Below are positions 55,203 to 64,000 of a stretch of DNA of 64,000 nucleotides, piece by piece. This DNA is from Streptomyces sp. GESEQ-4. Lineage in GTDB: Bacteria > Actinomycetota > Actinomycetes > Streptomycetales > Streptomycetaceae. Made by a program: the position numbers and the translations under genes. The stretch lies in NCBI RefSeq assembly GCF_017948455.1, contig NZ_JAFFSU010000002.1:62001-126000 (forward strand). The letters run 5' to 3'. The notes below the pieces were generated by a model that was given only the letters and a program-made list of their open reading frames with translations, was not told where the DNA came from and did no database searches. Position 1 is the stretch's first letter, and each line of letters opens with the position of its first letter.

Positions 55203-58183
55203 GGCTGCACCGGCTGGACATGACCGCCTTCGGGCCCTTCGGCGGGTCCCAGTCCGTCGACTTCGACGAGTTGTCGGCGGCCGGCCTCTTTCTCCTGCAC
55301 GGACCGACCGGCGCCGGCAAGACGTCCGTCCTGGATGCCGTGTGTTACGCGCTGTACGGCTCGGTGCCCGGTGCCCGCCAGGGCGGTTCGCTGCGCAGCG
55401 ACCATGCGCCGGCCGGTACCCGTACCGAGGTGACCCTCGAACTCACCGTCGCCGGACGCCGGTTGGAGCTGACCCGGCAGCCGGCCTGGGAGCGGCCGAA
55501 GAAGCGCGGTGCGGGGACGACGCTCGACAAGGCCCAGAGCTGGTTGCGCGAGTACGACGCCGCCACCGGCGCCTGGAAGGACCTCAGCCGCTCCCACCAG
55601 GAGATCGGCGAGGAGATCACCCAACTCCTCGGCATGAGCCGCGAGCAGTTCTGCCAGGTCGTGCTGTTGCCGCAGGGCGACTTCGCACGGTTCCTGCGCG
55701 CGGACGCCGAGGCACGCGGCAGACTGCTGGGCCGCCTCTTCGAGACGCACCGCTTCGCGGAGGTCGAGAAGAGCCTGGCCGAGCGTCGGCGCGCCACCGA
55801 GGCCCGGGTGCGCGACCAGGACACCGCTCTGCTGGCCGACGCGCACCGTATGCAGCAGGCGGCGGGCGACGCCATGGACCTGGCGGAGCTGGCGCCGGGC
55901 GACCCCGGACTGGCCGACGCCGTCATGAGCGCCGCCGCCGTCGCCCGCAGCACCGCCCGCGAACAGCTGACGATCGCCCGCTGCAGCCTCACGGCCGCCG
56001 AGTCCGGGCAGGCCGCGGCCGACCGCGCCCTGGCCGACGTACGCGAACTGGCGCGGCTGCAACAGCGGTTCGCTCAGGCACGCGAGCGTGCGGCGCTGAT
56101 GGAGGAGCGCGTCGACGCCTACAGAGAGGCGCAGGCGCGCATGGAGCGGGCGCGCAAGGCGGAGGTGGTGGCGCCCGCGCTGGAGCTGCGGGAGGCCGCG
56201 GACGCCGAACACCGGCGTGCGGCGGCGGCACAGGCACGCGCGCGTGCCCTGCTGCCGGAGGCCTTCGCCGACGCGGGCGCGGGCGGACTCGCCGCCGCCG
56301 CACGCCGGGCCGCCGAGGAGCTGGGCGGCCTGGAATCGGCCCGGCGCGCCGAACACCGGCTGACCGAACTCATCGACGAGCGGGCCCACTTGGACCGTCA
56401 GGAGCGCGCCGACGAGGACGTCCTCCAGGACGCGGATGCCTGGCTCGCCGAGTGGGAGGCGACCCGCGCCGCGCTCCAGGCCCGCATCGACGCCGCCCAG
56501 CAGGCCGCGACCCGGGCCGAGCAGCTCGCCGTACAGCGCGAACCCGCCCAGCGGCGGCTCGGGGCGGCCCGGCAGCGGGACCAGTTCGCCGGCGACACCG
56601 AAGCCGCACAGCAGCAGGCGCTCGCCTCGGCCGAGCGTGCGGTCGAGGCCCGCGCCCACTGGCTGGACCTCAAGGAACAGCGCCTGAACGGCATCGCCGC
56701 CGAACTCGCCGCGCACCTCACCGACGGCGAGCCCTGCGCCGTCTGCGGAGCCACCGAACACCCCGCTCCCGCACGGAAGATCGACGGACACGTCGACCGG
56801 GAGGCGGAGGAGCGCGCACTCGCCGCCTACCAGCGCGCCGACGAACAGCGCGCCGAGGACGAGCGGCGCTTGGGCCTCGTACGGGAGGCCCTGGCCGCCG
56901 CCACCGCGGAGGCCGGAGACGCGCCTACGGGCCAACTCGCCCAAGAAGCGGAGGAGTTGGAGGGGCTGTACCAGCAGGCACGCCGGGACGCCTCCGGGCT
57001 GCACTCCGGGCAGGAGGAGCTGCGCCGGGCCGAGCAGGAGCACGAGCGGCGCACCACCGTACGGCAGGAGGCGGCCGTACGAGCTGCCTCGCGGGTGGGG
57101 CAGCGAGAGCGCCTGGAGCTGGAGAAGGCCGCGCTGGAGGAGGAGTTGGCGCAGGCCCGGGGCGCCTCGGCGAGCGTGGCCGCGCGGTCGGCGCAGCTGG
57201 AGCAGCAGGTCGCCCTGCTCTCCGACGCCGCCGACGCCGCGCGGGCCGCCGACGAGAGCGCCGAGCGGCTCAAGGCCACGGACGGCAGGCTCGCCGAGTC
57301 CGCCTTCCGCGCCGGGTTCGACACCCCGCAGGCCGCGGCGTCCGCCCTGCTCGACGACGCGGCCCACCGCGAGCTGCAACGGCGGCTGGACGCCTGGCAG
57401 TCCGAGGAGGCCGCCGTCCGCGCGGTCCTCGCCGAGGCCGACACCGCTGCCGCCGCCCAGCAGCCGCCCGCCGACCTCGAAGCCGCCGAGCGGGCCGCGT
57501 CCGCCGCGGCCCAGCGGCTGCGCGACGCCGCGTCCGCCCGCGACGCGGCGGCCCGACGCTGCGCCGAGCTCGACCGGCTCTCCGCGCGAGCGGCGGAGGG
57601 CGTACGACGGCTGGCGCCGCTGCGCGAGGAGTACGACCGGGTGGCCCGTCTCGCCGGACTCAGCGCGGGCACCTCGGCGGACAACGAACGCAGGATGCGC
57701 CTGGAGACGTATGTGCTGGCCGCCCGCCTGGAACAGGTGGCCGCCGCCGCGACCGTACAGCTGCGGCGCATGTCCTCCGGCCGTTACACCCTCGTCCACT
57801 CCGACGACCGCGCCGGCCGCGGACGCAGCGGCCTCGGGCTGCATGTCGTCGACGCGTGGACCGGGCGCGAGCGGGACACGGCGACCCTCTCGGGCGGCGA
57901 GACGTTCTTCGCCTCGCTCGCCCTCGCCCTCGGCCTGGCGGATGTCGTCACGGACGAGGCGGGCGGCGTCCGGCTGGACACCCTCTTCATCGACGAGGGC
58001 TTCGGCAGCCTCGACGAGCAGACCCTCGACGAGGTACTCGACGTCCTCGACTCGCTGCGCGAGCGCGACCGCAGCGTCGGCATCGTCAGTCACGTCGCCG
58101 ACCTGCGCAGACGTATTCACGCGCAGCTGGAGGTCGTCAAGGGCAGAGCGGGCTCCGAACTGCGGCAGCGGGGCGTCGGCTGA
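55199..58183 (+). CDS. sbcC: Exonuclease subunit SbcC (Rad50-like ATPase)
   Basis: A 994-residue SMC-like ATPase. Walker A GPTGAGKTS at 35-43, long Ala/Glu/Arg coiled coils, zinc hook CAVC at about 513-516, second coiled coil, and the ABC signature TLSGGETFFASLALALGLAD at about 898 with a Walker B ending FIDEGFGSLDEQTLDEVLDV. It forms the ATP-driven clamp with SbcD. Start overlaps sbcD. The three-frame antisense ORFs across it arise from the GC-rich coiled coil and are not genes. Confidence 0.95.
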   Translation: MRLHRLDMTAFGPFGGSQSVDFDELSAAGLFLLHGPTGAGKTSVLDAVCYALYGSVPGARQGGSLRSDHAPAGTRTEVTLELTVAGRRLELTRQPAWERPKKRGAGTTLDKAQSWLREYDAATGAWKDLSRSHQEIGEEITQLLGMSREQFCQVVLLPQGDFARFLRADAEARGRLLGRLFETHRFAEVEKSLAERRRATEARVRDQDTALLADAHRMQQAAGDAMDLAELAPGDPGLADAVMSAAAVARSTAREQLTIARCSLTAAESGQAAADRALADVRELARLQQRFAQARERAALMEERVDAYREAQARMERARKAEVVAPALELREAADAEHRRAAAAQARARALLPEAFADAGAGGLAAAARRAAEELGGLESARRAEHRLTELIDERAHLDRQERADEDVLQDADAWLAEWEATRAALQARIDAAQQAATRAEQLAVQREPAQRRLGAARQRDQFAGDTEAAQQQALASAERAVEARAHWLDLKEQRLNGIAAELAAHLTDGEPCAVCGATEHPAPARKIDGHVDREAEERALAAYQRADEQRAEDERRLGLVREALAAATAEAGDAPTGQLAQEAEELEGLYQQARRDASGLHSGQEELRRAEQEHERRTTVRQEAAVRAASRVGQRERLELEKAALEEELAQARGASASVAARSAQLEQQVALLSDAADAARAADESAERLKATDGRLAESAFRAGFDTPQAAASALLDDAAHRELQRRLDAWQSEEAAVRAVLAEADTAAAAQQPPADLEAAERAASAAAQRLRDAASARDAAARRCAELDRLSARAAEGVRRLAPLREEYDRVARLAGLSAGTSADNERRMRLETYVLAARLEQVAAAATVQLRRMSSGRYTLVHSDDRAGRGRSGLGLHVVDAWTGRERDTATLSGGETFFASLALALGLADVVTDEAGGVRLDTLFIDEGFGSLDEQTLDEVLDVLDSLRERDRSVGIVSHVADLRRRIHAQLEVVKGRAGSELRQRGVG

Positions 58184-58184
58184 G

Positions 58185-58631
58185 TCAGCGGCCGAGCGGG
58201 CGCCGGGGCAGGGGCGATGAGTACACGACGCTCGTGGTGACCGAACCCAGGGCGCCGATCTTCCCGGAGACCTCCTCCAGGTGGCGCATCGAGCGGGCGG
58301 TGACCTTGATGACGAAGCAGTCGTCGCCCGTGACGTGGTGGGCCTCCAGGATCTCGGGGGTCGCGGCGACAAGGTCGTGGAAAGGCTTGTAGTTTCCGGT
58401 CGGGTAGCGCAGTCGGACGAACGCCAGGATCGGCAGCCCGAGCCGCTCCGGATCGACGACCGCCGCATAGCCCTGGATGACGCCCGCCTCCTCCAGCCGC
58501 CGCACCCGTTCGGTGACCGCGCTCGGCGACATGGAGACGGCACGGGCCAGCTCAGCGAAGCTGGCCCGGCCCTCCCGCTGGAGGACGTCGAGGATGCGCC
58601 AGTCGGTGGCGTCCGGGGAATACGTGGTCAT
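58185..58631 (-). CDS. Lrp/AsnC-family regulator 1
   Basis: A 148-residue Lrp protein: HTH ATDWRILDVLQREGRASFAE, ARAVSMSPSAVTERVRRLEE, and a RAM ligand domain (LGLPILAFVRLRYPTGNYKP, AHHVTGDDCFVIKVTARSMR). Probably senses an amino acid or related acid. Divergent from the rhodanese gene, its likely target. Its stop is one base from the convergent sbcC stop. Confidence 0.92.
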   Translation of the reverse strand: MTTYSPDATDWRILDVLQREGRASFAELARAVSMSPSAVTERVRRLEEAGVIQGYAAVVDPERLGLPILAFVRLRYPTGNYKPFHDLVAATPEILEAHHVTGDDCFVIKVTARSMRHLEEVSGKIGALGSVTTSVVYSSPLPRRPLGR

Positions 58632-58725
58632 GAGCGATGAATAGCAGGGGAATCCCCGGCCGATCAAGAGGAGTGCCGGGGATCGCCACTTCAGAGCGCG
58701 GCTCGACGACCGTAGGTTTTTGCCC

Positions 58726-59202
58726 ATGACGACCACCACCGTGAACCCCGTCCTCCGCGTCGCCCCCGCCACCCCGGCCGAGGCCGCCGCCCACTTCCGC
58801 GCCAGCCTCGTCTTCCACGCCGACGTCTCCGACGTGGCCGCCGCGCTCGCGGCCGACGGCGACCCGGGCTTCGTCGTGCTGGACTCCCGTTCCACCGAGT
58901 CCTGGGACCAGGGCCGCATCCCGGGCGCCGTCCACCTCCCGACCGCGCTCATCCCCGAACAGGCCGGGCAACTCCTCGACAAGTCCGTGCCCGTCGTGAC
59001 GTACTGCTGGGGCCCCGGCTGCAACGGCGCGACCCGGGCCGCACTCGCCCTCGCCGAACTCGGCTACCAGGTCAAGAAGATGCTCGGCGGCTTCGAGTAC
59101 TGGGTGCGCGAGGGCTTCGAGTTCGAGACCTGGCACGGCCGCGAACGCCGCGCCTCCGACCCTCTGACGGCGCCCATGGACGCGGAGGACTGCGGCTGTT
59201 GA
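58726..59202 (+). CDS. Rhodanese-domain protein
   Basis: A 158-residue single-domain rhodanese: DPGFVVLDSRSTESWDQGRI, PGAVHLPTALIPEQAG, active-site loop VVTYCWGPGCNGATRAALAL, and LGYQVKKMLGGFEYWVREGF. The C-terminus ends with Cys-Gly-Cys. It transfers sulfur or acts in sulfide/thiol handling. TAGGTT seven bases before the ATG indicates a leaderless start. Divergent from an Lrp regulator. Confidence 0.9.
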   Translation: MTTTTVNPVLRVAPATPAEAAAHFRASLVFHADVSDVAAALAADGDPGFVVLDSRSTESWDQGRIPGAVHLPTALIPEQAGQLLDKSVPVVTYCWGPGCNGATRAALALAELGYQVKKMLGGFEYWVREGFEFETWHGRERRASDPLTAPMDAEDCGC

Positions 59203-59248
59203 AACCACCGTGACGTGCGAGGCCCCTGTGCGTGTAGGTTTCTGCGCC

Positions 59249-59764
59249 ATGGTGCGATACGCGGAAACGGGCGTCGTGGAGTGGGTCGAGTCGGGCGGCG
59301 GGCCGCTCATAGCGGTGCCGGAGACGGTGCTGCCGTTCTGGGCGGGCGCCGACGGCGACGAGACCGCCTCGGACTACGACCGGGCCTGCGAGGTCGACGG
59401 CTTCGTCGGGCTGCTCCCGGTCGGGGACTCCGCGGCCCTGGTCCTGGGCGACGAGCCGGCCTTGACCACCTTCCTGCCGGCCCACGACACCTTCGTACGG
59501 TGGTGCGCGGCCGACTCCGAGGACGAACTGCTGGCCCATGTCCCCGAGGCCCTCACCACCGCGGTCTGGGCGGACGAGGTGCGCTGGCACGTGCCCGGCC
59601 CGGTGCTGCTGTTCGACTCGGCCTGGCCCGGAGGGGATTGCGAGCGGGCAGGGCACCTGAGGATCGCCCTGGAGCCGGGGCCGTACGCGGTCCGGGCGGC
59701 GCAGGTGCAGCCCGGGCCGGAGACCTGGCTGGGGCTGGTGCAGTTGCGGCCGCTGGGGGACTGA
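59249..59764 (+). CDS. Imm21-like immunity protein (orphan)
   Basis: A 171-residue protein. The opening VVEWVESGGGPLIAVPETVL, then FWAGADGD, DYDRACEVDGFVGLLPVGDS, and the C-terminal WPGGDCERAGHLRIALEPGP match what I know of the Imm21 family, predicted immunity proteins of polymorphic toxin systems. TAGGTT eight bases before ATG 59249 favours this start over GTG 59210. No toxin, Rhs or secretion gene adjoins it, so it is an orphan or serves another role. Confidence 0.75.
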   Translation: MVRYAETGVVEWVESGGGPLIAVPETVLPFWAGADGDETASDYDRACEVDGFVGLLPVGDSAALVLGDEPALTTFLPAHDTFVRWCAADSEDELLAHVPEALTTAVWADEVRWHVPGPVLLFDSAWPGGDCERAGHLRIALEPGPYAVRAAQVQPGPETWLGLVQLRPLGD

Positions 59765-59849
59765 CCTTCGCGTCAGGTGCTGGAGGTCGGGGCGGCTCGC
59801 CTGGGAAATCAGATGCGCCCCGCGCACGCGTTCCCCATCATGGTCGACC

Positions 59850-60683
59850 ATGCCCCGATTCCCGCACCCCGCCCCCGAAGCCCTGCGCCGTGACCCCCTG
59901 CCCCTGCGTGGCCGCACCGCTCTCGTGACCGGTGCCAGCCGGCGCGGCGGTATCGGTCATGCGGTGGCCCGACGGCTCGCCGCGTACGGCGCGAGCGTCT
60001 ATCTGCATCACCATGTGCCGCACGACGCGGCCATGCCCTGGGGCGCCGACCGCCCCGAGGACGTGACCGCGTCCGTGCGCGCGGCACTCGGTGATCCCGG
60101 CGCCAGTGTCGTCGCCGGTCCCGGCGATCTCTCCGATCCGGCCGCACCCGCGCACCTGATCGCCACAGCCACCTCGGCACTCGGCGGACGGCTCGACATC
60201 CTCGTCGCCAACCACGCTCTGAGCGGCTCCGACGGAACGCTCGACGAGATCGACGCGACGATGCTCGACGCGCACTGGGCGGTCGACACTCGCTCGGTAC
60301 TGCTGCTGATCCAGGCCTATGCCCGGCAGCCGGAGCGGCCCCGTGGCGGGCGCGTGATGATGATGACCTCCGGCCAGGACATCGCGGGCGGTATGCCCGG
60401 CGAGATCGCCTACGCCCTCCAGAAGGGCGCCCTGGCCTCCATCACCCGCTCCCTGGCCACCACGCTCGCCGAGCACGCGGTCACCGTGAACACGGTCAAC
60501 CCCGGCCCCGTGGACACGGATTACCTGACAGGCGACGCCTACGAGGCCGTCGCCGCCCGCTTCCCCGCCGGCCAGTGGGGCATGCCCGACGACCCCGCCC
60601 GTCTCATCGCCTGGCTGGCGACGGACGAGGCGGAGTGGGTCACCGGTCAGGTCATCGACTCGGAGGGCGGGTTCCGGCGCTGA
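59850..60683 (+). CDS. SDR-family oxidoreductase
   Basis: A 277-residue SDR with an N-terminal extension, then GRTALVTGASRRGGIGHAVA (a lengthened glycine loop, GASRRGGIG, as in 3-ketoacyl reductases of this subset), LDILVANHALSG, MMTSGQDIAGGMPGEIAYAL with the Tyr, and NPGPVDTDYLTG. CATCAT eight bases before the ATG may be the -10 box. The substrate is unknown. Confidence 0.88.
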   Translation: MPRFPHPAPEALRRDPLPLRGRTALVTGASRRGGIGHAVARRLAAYGASVYLHHHVPHDAAMPWGADRPEDVTASVRAALGDPGASVVAGPGDLSDPAAPAHLIATATSALGGRLDILVANHALSGSDGTLDEIDATMLDAHWAVDTRSVLLLIQAYARQPERPRGGRVMMMTSGQDIAGGMPGEIAYALQKGALASITRSLATTLAEHAVTVNTVNPGPVDTDYLTGDAYEAVAARFPAGQWGMPDDPARLIAWLATDEAEWVTGQVIDSEGGFRR

Positions 60684-60698
60684 CCACAAGGTGGACGG

Positions 60699-62390
60699 TC
60701 AGAGCGCGGACAGCTCGTCCACCAGATCGTCCAGCCCCAGCGAGCCCTGCGAGAGAGCCGCCATGTGCCAGGCCTTGGGATCGAAGGCGTCACCGAGCCG
60801 CTTGCGGGCGTTCTCCCGGCCCAGCAGCCAGGCCCGCTCGCCGAGCTTGTAGCCGATGGCCTGGCCCGGCATCGACAGGTAGCGGGTCAGCTCGCTCTCC
60901 ACGAAGTCCCCCGGGCGGCTGCTGTGGGAGCCGAAGAACTCCTGTGCCAGTTCAGGCGTCCAGCGCTCCCCGGGGTGGAAGGGGGAGTCGTCCGGGATCA
61001 TCAGCTCCAGGTGCATGCCGATGTCGATGATCACGCGCACCGCGCGCATCATCTGCGCGTCCAGATAACCGAGCCGGCGCTCGGCGTCCGTCAGGAAGCC
61101 CAGCTCGTCCATCAGCCGCTCCGCGTACAGCGCCCAGCCCTCGGCGTTGGCGCTCACCATGCCGACGCTCGCCTGGTAGCGGGAGAGGTTCTGCGCCACG
61201 TGCTTCCACTGGGCCAGCTGGAGGTGATGGCCGGGCACGCCCTCGTGGTACCAGGTCGACACGAGGTCGTAGACCGGGAAGCGGTCCTTGCCCATCGTCG
61301 GCAGCCAAGTGCAGCCCGGGCGCGAGAAGTCGTCCGACGGCGGCGTGTAGTACGGCGCCGCGGCGCTGCCCGGAGGGGCGATGCGCGACTCCACCCGCCG
61401 CACCCGCTCGGCCAGGTCGAAGTGGGTCCCGTCGAGCGCGTCGATCGCCTCGTCCATCAGGGACTGCAGCCAGCGCTGCACCTCGTCGACACCCTCGATG
61501 TGCGTGCCGTGCTCGTCGAGGTGCGCCAGCGCCACCCACGGCGTGGCCGCGCCCGGCAGGATCTTGTCGGCCTCGGTCTTCATCTCGCCGAGGAGGCGGT
61601 GGTACTCGGACCAGCCGTACGCGTACGCCTCGTCCAGGTCGAGGTCGGTCCCGTTGAAGTAGCGCACCCAGCGGGCGTACCGCTCACGGCCCACGACGTC
61701 CGGCGCGCCCTCGATCGCCGGTGCGTACACGTCCCGCATCCAGTCGCGCAGCGTCACGATGGAGGCGGTGGCCGAGCGGGCCGCCGCGTCCAGCTCGGAG
61801 CGCAGCGCCTCGGGACCGGCCGCCGCGAACTGCTCGAACCACCCGTGGCCCTGACCGTCCGTGTCGGCCCACTCGCCGAGCTGCTCGACGAAGGTGGCGG
61901 TGGCGCGCGGACCCGCGTACAGCTTCCGCTCCAGGCCGAGCGCCAGGGACTCCCGGTAGCCCTCCAGCGCGGCGGGGACGGCGCCCAGCCGCTCGGCGAT
62001 GGCGGCCCAGTCCTCCTCCGTCTGCATCGGCGTCACGGTGAACACCTGGCGCACCGCGTGCGCGACGGAACTCAGGTTGCTGACGGAACGCAGGCTCTCC
62101 TCGGCCTCGTACACGCCGAGTTCGGCGCTGAGCCGCTCGCGCAGCAGGCGCGCGCACCGGCGCTCGATGTCACTGTCCGCGCCGGGCAGGCGCTCCGACT
62201 CGTCCAGCCGGGCCAGCGTGCGGCGCGCCAGCTCGGCGAGCGCCTCCTGGCCGGCGGGCGAGGTGTCGGGCAGCCTGCTCGAACTCTCCTTCACGCCGAG
62301 GAAGGTGCCGGTGATCGGGTCGAGGGCGATGAGCTCGTCGACGTAGGCGTCGGCGACCTCGCGGGGCAGCGGGCTCTTGGTCTCTGACAT
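60699..62390 (-). CDS. DUF885 family metallopeptidase-like protein
   Basis: A 563-residue helical protein of the DUF885 family, related to zinc carboxypeptidases of the M32/M3 fold: DPITGTFLGVKESSSRLPD, TPPSDDFSRPGCTWLPTMGK, the putative zinc motif YHEGVPGHHLQLAQW (HExxxHH), and NAEGWALYAERLMDELGF. GAGGA lies seven bases before the ATG. No signal peptide, so cytoplasmic. Substrate peptide unknown. Confidence 0.9.
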   Translation of the reverse strand: MSETKSPLPREVADAYVDELIALDPITGTFLGVKESSSRLPDTSPAGQEALAELARRTLARLDESERLPGADSDIERRCARLLRERLSAELGVYEAEESLRSVSNLSSVAHAVRQVFTVTPMQTEEDWAAIAERLGAVPAALEGYRESLALGLERKLYAGPRATATFVEQLGEWADTDGQGHGWFEQFAAAGPEALRSELDAAARSATASIVTLRDWMRDVYAPAIEGAPDVVGRERYARWVRYFNGTDLDLDEAYAYGWSEYHRLLGEMKTEADKILPGAATPWVALAHLDEHGTHIEGVDEVQRWLQSLMDEAIDALDGTHFDLAERVRRVESRIAPPGSAAAPYYTPPSDDFSRPGCTWLPTMGKDRFPVYDLVSTWYHEGVPGHHLQLAQWKHVAQNLSRYQASVGMVSANAEGWALYAERLMDELGFLTDAERRLGYLDAQMMRAVRVIIDIGMHLELMIPDDSPFHPGERWTPELAQEFFGSHSSRPGDFVESELTRYLSMPGQAIGYKLGERAWLLGRENARKRLGDAFDPKAWHMAALSQGSLGLDDLVDELSAL

Positions 62391-62422
62391 GCGGACATCC
62401 TCGTACGAGGGGACGCCCCCCG

Positions 62423-62914
62423 TCACGTGGATTGGGCCGGGGGAGAGGGCGGCAGCAGCGGGCCGCAGTCCCACTTCTGGAAGATCAACCGTGTCTCCAC
62501 CCGGGCCACTTCCCGGCGGGAGGTGAACTCGTCCAGGACCAGTCGCTGCAGATCCGTCATGTCCGCGACCGCGACATGCACGAGGTAGTCGTCCGGGCCG
62601 GTGAGATGGAAGACGGTCAGCGACTCGGGCAGCGCCCGGATGCGCTCCACGAACGGCCCCACCAACTCCCGCCGATGCGGCCTCACCTGAACCGACAGCA
62701 ACGCCTCCAGCCCTCGCCCCAGCTTGGCCGGATCCAGCCGCAGCCGATGCCCGAGAATGACGCCCGCGCGGCGCAGCCTGGTCACCCGGTCCAGGCAGGT
62801 CGACGGCGCCACGCCGATCTGCGCGGCGAGGTCGCGGTACGTCGTCCGGGCGTCGTTCTGCAGCAGCCGCAGCAGCTGGAGATCCACTGGGTCCAGTACG
62901 ACAGATTCGGCCAT
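62423..62914 (-). CDS. Lrp/AsnC-family regulator 2
   Basis: A 163-residue Lrp: LDPVDLQLLRLLQNDARTTY, RDLAAQIGVAPSTCLDRVTR, and RAM domain with FHLTGPDDYLVHVAVADMTD. TACGTT six bases before ATG 62914 suggests a leaderless mRNA. It is divergent from the PLP lyase gene 59 bases away, the standard arrangement of an amino-acid-responsive regulator and its target. Confidence 0.92.
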   Translation of the reverse strand: MAESVVLDPVDLQLLRLLQNDARTTYRDLAAQIGVAPSTCLDRVTRLRRAGVILGHRLRLDPAKLGRGLEALLSVQVRPHRRELVGPFVERIRALPESLTVFHLTGPDDYLVHVAVADMTDLQRLVLDEFTSRREVARVETRLIFQKWDCGPLLPPSPPAQST

Positions 62915-62973
62915 CGACCGAACGTAACACGGCATTCGGATGCGCTGACCCGGTCGGCGTTCACTCTTCCCTC

Positions 62974-64000
62974 ATGGACACGCCCACCGCATCGAGAGCC
63001 CTCGCCACCGAGGCCGTGCACGCCGGCCGCGACGACCTCGCCCGCCAGGGCCTGCACGCCCCTCCGATCGACCTGTCCACCACGTATCCCTCGTACGACA
63101 GCCAAGGCGAGGCGGCCCGCATCGACGCCTTCGCCACCACCGGCGCCATACCGGACGGCCCGCCGGTCTACGGACGGCTGGGCAACCCCACCGTCGCCCG
63201 CTTCGAGACCGCCCTGGCCCGCCTCGAAGGCACCGAGTCCGCCGTCGCCTTCGCCAGCGGAATGGCGGCACTGAGCGCGGTGCTTCTCGTACGGGGCTCG
63301 CTCGGCCTGCGCCATGTCGTCGCCGTACGTCCCCTGTACGGCTGCAGCGACCATCTGCTCACCGCCGGTCTGCTGGGCTCGGAGGTGACCTGGACCGACC
63401 CGGCCGGGATCGGGGCGGCGCTGCGCCCGGACACGGGACTGGTCATGGTCGAGTCCCCGGCGAACCCCACGCTGGCCGAAATCGATCTGCGCGCCGTCGC
63501 CCACGCCTGCGGCTCCGTACCGCTTCTCGCCGACAACACCTTCGCCACACCGGTGCTGCAACGCCCCGCCGAACACGGCGCCCGGCTCGTCCTGCACAGC
63601 GCCACCAAGTACCTCGGCGGGCACGGTGACGTGATGGCGGGCGTGGTCGCCTGCGACGAGGAGTTCGCCGGACAACTGCGGCAGGTCCGCTTCGCGACGG
63701 GCGGCGTGCTGCACCCGCTGGCCGGCTACCTGCTGCTACGCGGCCTCGCGACACTGCCGGTGCGCGTCCGCGCGGCATCCGCGAACGCCGCCGAACTCGC
63801 CCACCGCCTCGCCGCCGACCCGCGCGTGGCCCGCGTCCACTACCCACGCATCGGCGGCGCCATGATCGCCTTCGAGGTCCACGGCGACCCCCACCAGGTC
63901 ATCGCCGACGTCCGCCTGATCACCCCCGCCGTGAGCCTGGGCAGCGTAGACACCCTCATCCAGCACCCGGCATCCATCAGCCACCGCATAGTGGAAGCGA
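62974..64000 (+). CDS. Trans-sulfuration-family PLP enzyme (cystathionine/methionine gamma-lyase-like), cut by window end
   Basis: The first 342 residues of a Cys/Met-metabolism PLP enzyme: ALATEAVHAGRDDLARQGLH, PVYGRLGNPTVARFETALAR, AFASGMAALSAVLLV, VRPLYGCSDHLLTAGL, VMVESPANPTLAEIDLRAVA, LADNTFATPVLQRP, and SATKYLGGHGDVMAG with the PLP Lys at residue 212. It may cleave methionine or cystathionine. The window ends inside the C-terminal domain. Divergent from Lrp 2. Confidence 0.93.
   Translation, partial: MDTPTASRALATEAVHAGRDDLARQGLHAPPIDLSTTYPSYDSQGEAARIDAFATTGAIPDGPPVYGRLGNPTVARFETALARLEGTESAVAFASGMAALSAVLLVRGSLGLRHVVAVRPLYGCSDHLLTAGLLGSEVTWTDPAGIGAALRPDTGLVMVESPANPTLAEIDLRAVAHACGSVPLLADNTFATPVLQRPAEHGARLVLHSATKYLGGHGDVMAGVVACDEEFAGQLRQVRFATGGVLHPLAGYLLLRGLATLPVRVRAASANAAELAHRLAADPRVARVHYPRIGGAMIAFEVHGDPHQVIADVRLITPAVSLGSVDTLIQHPASISHRIVEA

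Noticed and set aside
54719..58543. Antisense open frame of 1274 residues over sbcC
   Set aside because: Low-complexity Gly/Arg/Val-rich product with no domain. It is a shadow of the GC-rich, frame-biased sbcC coding strand.
1..64000. tRNA, rRNA and mobile elements
   Set aside because: No cloverleaf with a conserved T-loop, ribosomal RNA segment, transposase or integrase was seen on either strand.

Overview
The window is very GC-rich, with strong third-position G/C bias and frequent GTG/TTG starts. It carries typical Streptomyces furniture: Lnt, EF-Tu3, STAS-ANTAR, HipA-like/DUF3037, tandem SDRs, SbcCD, DedA/TVP38 proteins and a dispersed intergenic repeat. It reads as a chromosomal segment of a Streptomyces or very close actinomycete. 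I see no rRNA, tRNA, CRISPR array, transposase or integrase.

Layout. 1-6 kb is the most eroded part: the start of a zinc alcohol dehydrogenase, a frameshifted and 5'-truncated FAD monooxygenase, a type IB topoisomerase, a decayed pyruvyltransferase-like gene, a START/COQ10 protein, a winged-helix regulator and a STAS-ANTAR protein. 6-12 kb has a HipA-like kinase/DUF3037 pair, two SDR enzymes with a clear promoter and operator, an orphan peptide-binding lipoprotein and uracil-DNA glycosylase. 12-20 kb has a TetR/monooxygenase/Gfo-Idh module, Lnt, an SDR, a small damage-type gene and UppP. 20-31 kb has a Gfo-Idh/PmoA sugar operon behind a LacI-type operator, HxlR/thiolase, AlkD, EF-Tu3, a spermidine-synthase-like protein with a partial tandem duplication, an MFS exporter and a thioesterase. 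31-42 kb has a membrane protein joining a sigma-like N-region, a zinc finger and a ricin lectin, then a GH3 glycosidase, DedA, a MarR/old-yellow-enzyme redox cluster and two left-handed beta-helix proteins. 42-54 kb has EamA/XRE, CDF/ArsR metal efflux, a PobA-like hydroxylase, formylglycine-generating enzyme, a CysRS-like paralogue coupled to SixA, YigZ, two vanadium-type haloperoxidases and an S51 peptidase. 54-64 kb has sbcDC, Lrp/rhodanese, an Imm21-like gene, a DUF885 protein and an Lrp/PLP-lyase pair cut by the window end.

The strongest cross-cutting signal is regulatory. Four sites match the actinobacterial RecA-independent DNA-damage promoter (PafBC type, TTGTCRGTG-N8-TANNNT) with exact 8-base spacing. 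They lie before ung, a TPR-like unknown, a 59-residue unknown and dedA, and so place two unknown genes and a DedA membrane protein in a candidate DNA-damage regulon. Several local regulators also sit beside clear operator pairs: TetR with 33-bp spacing, the MarR cluster with 35 bp, XRE with 43 bp, plus single dyads at HxlR and ArsR. Many genes appear leaderless, with a TANNNT or similar -10 box six to eight bases before the start codon, and this was used to choose starts.
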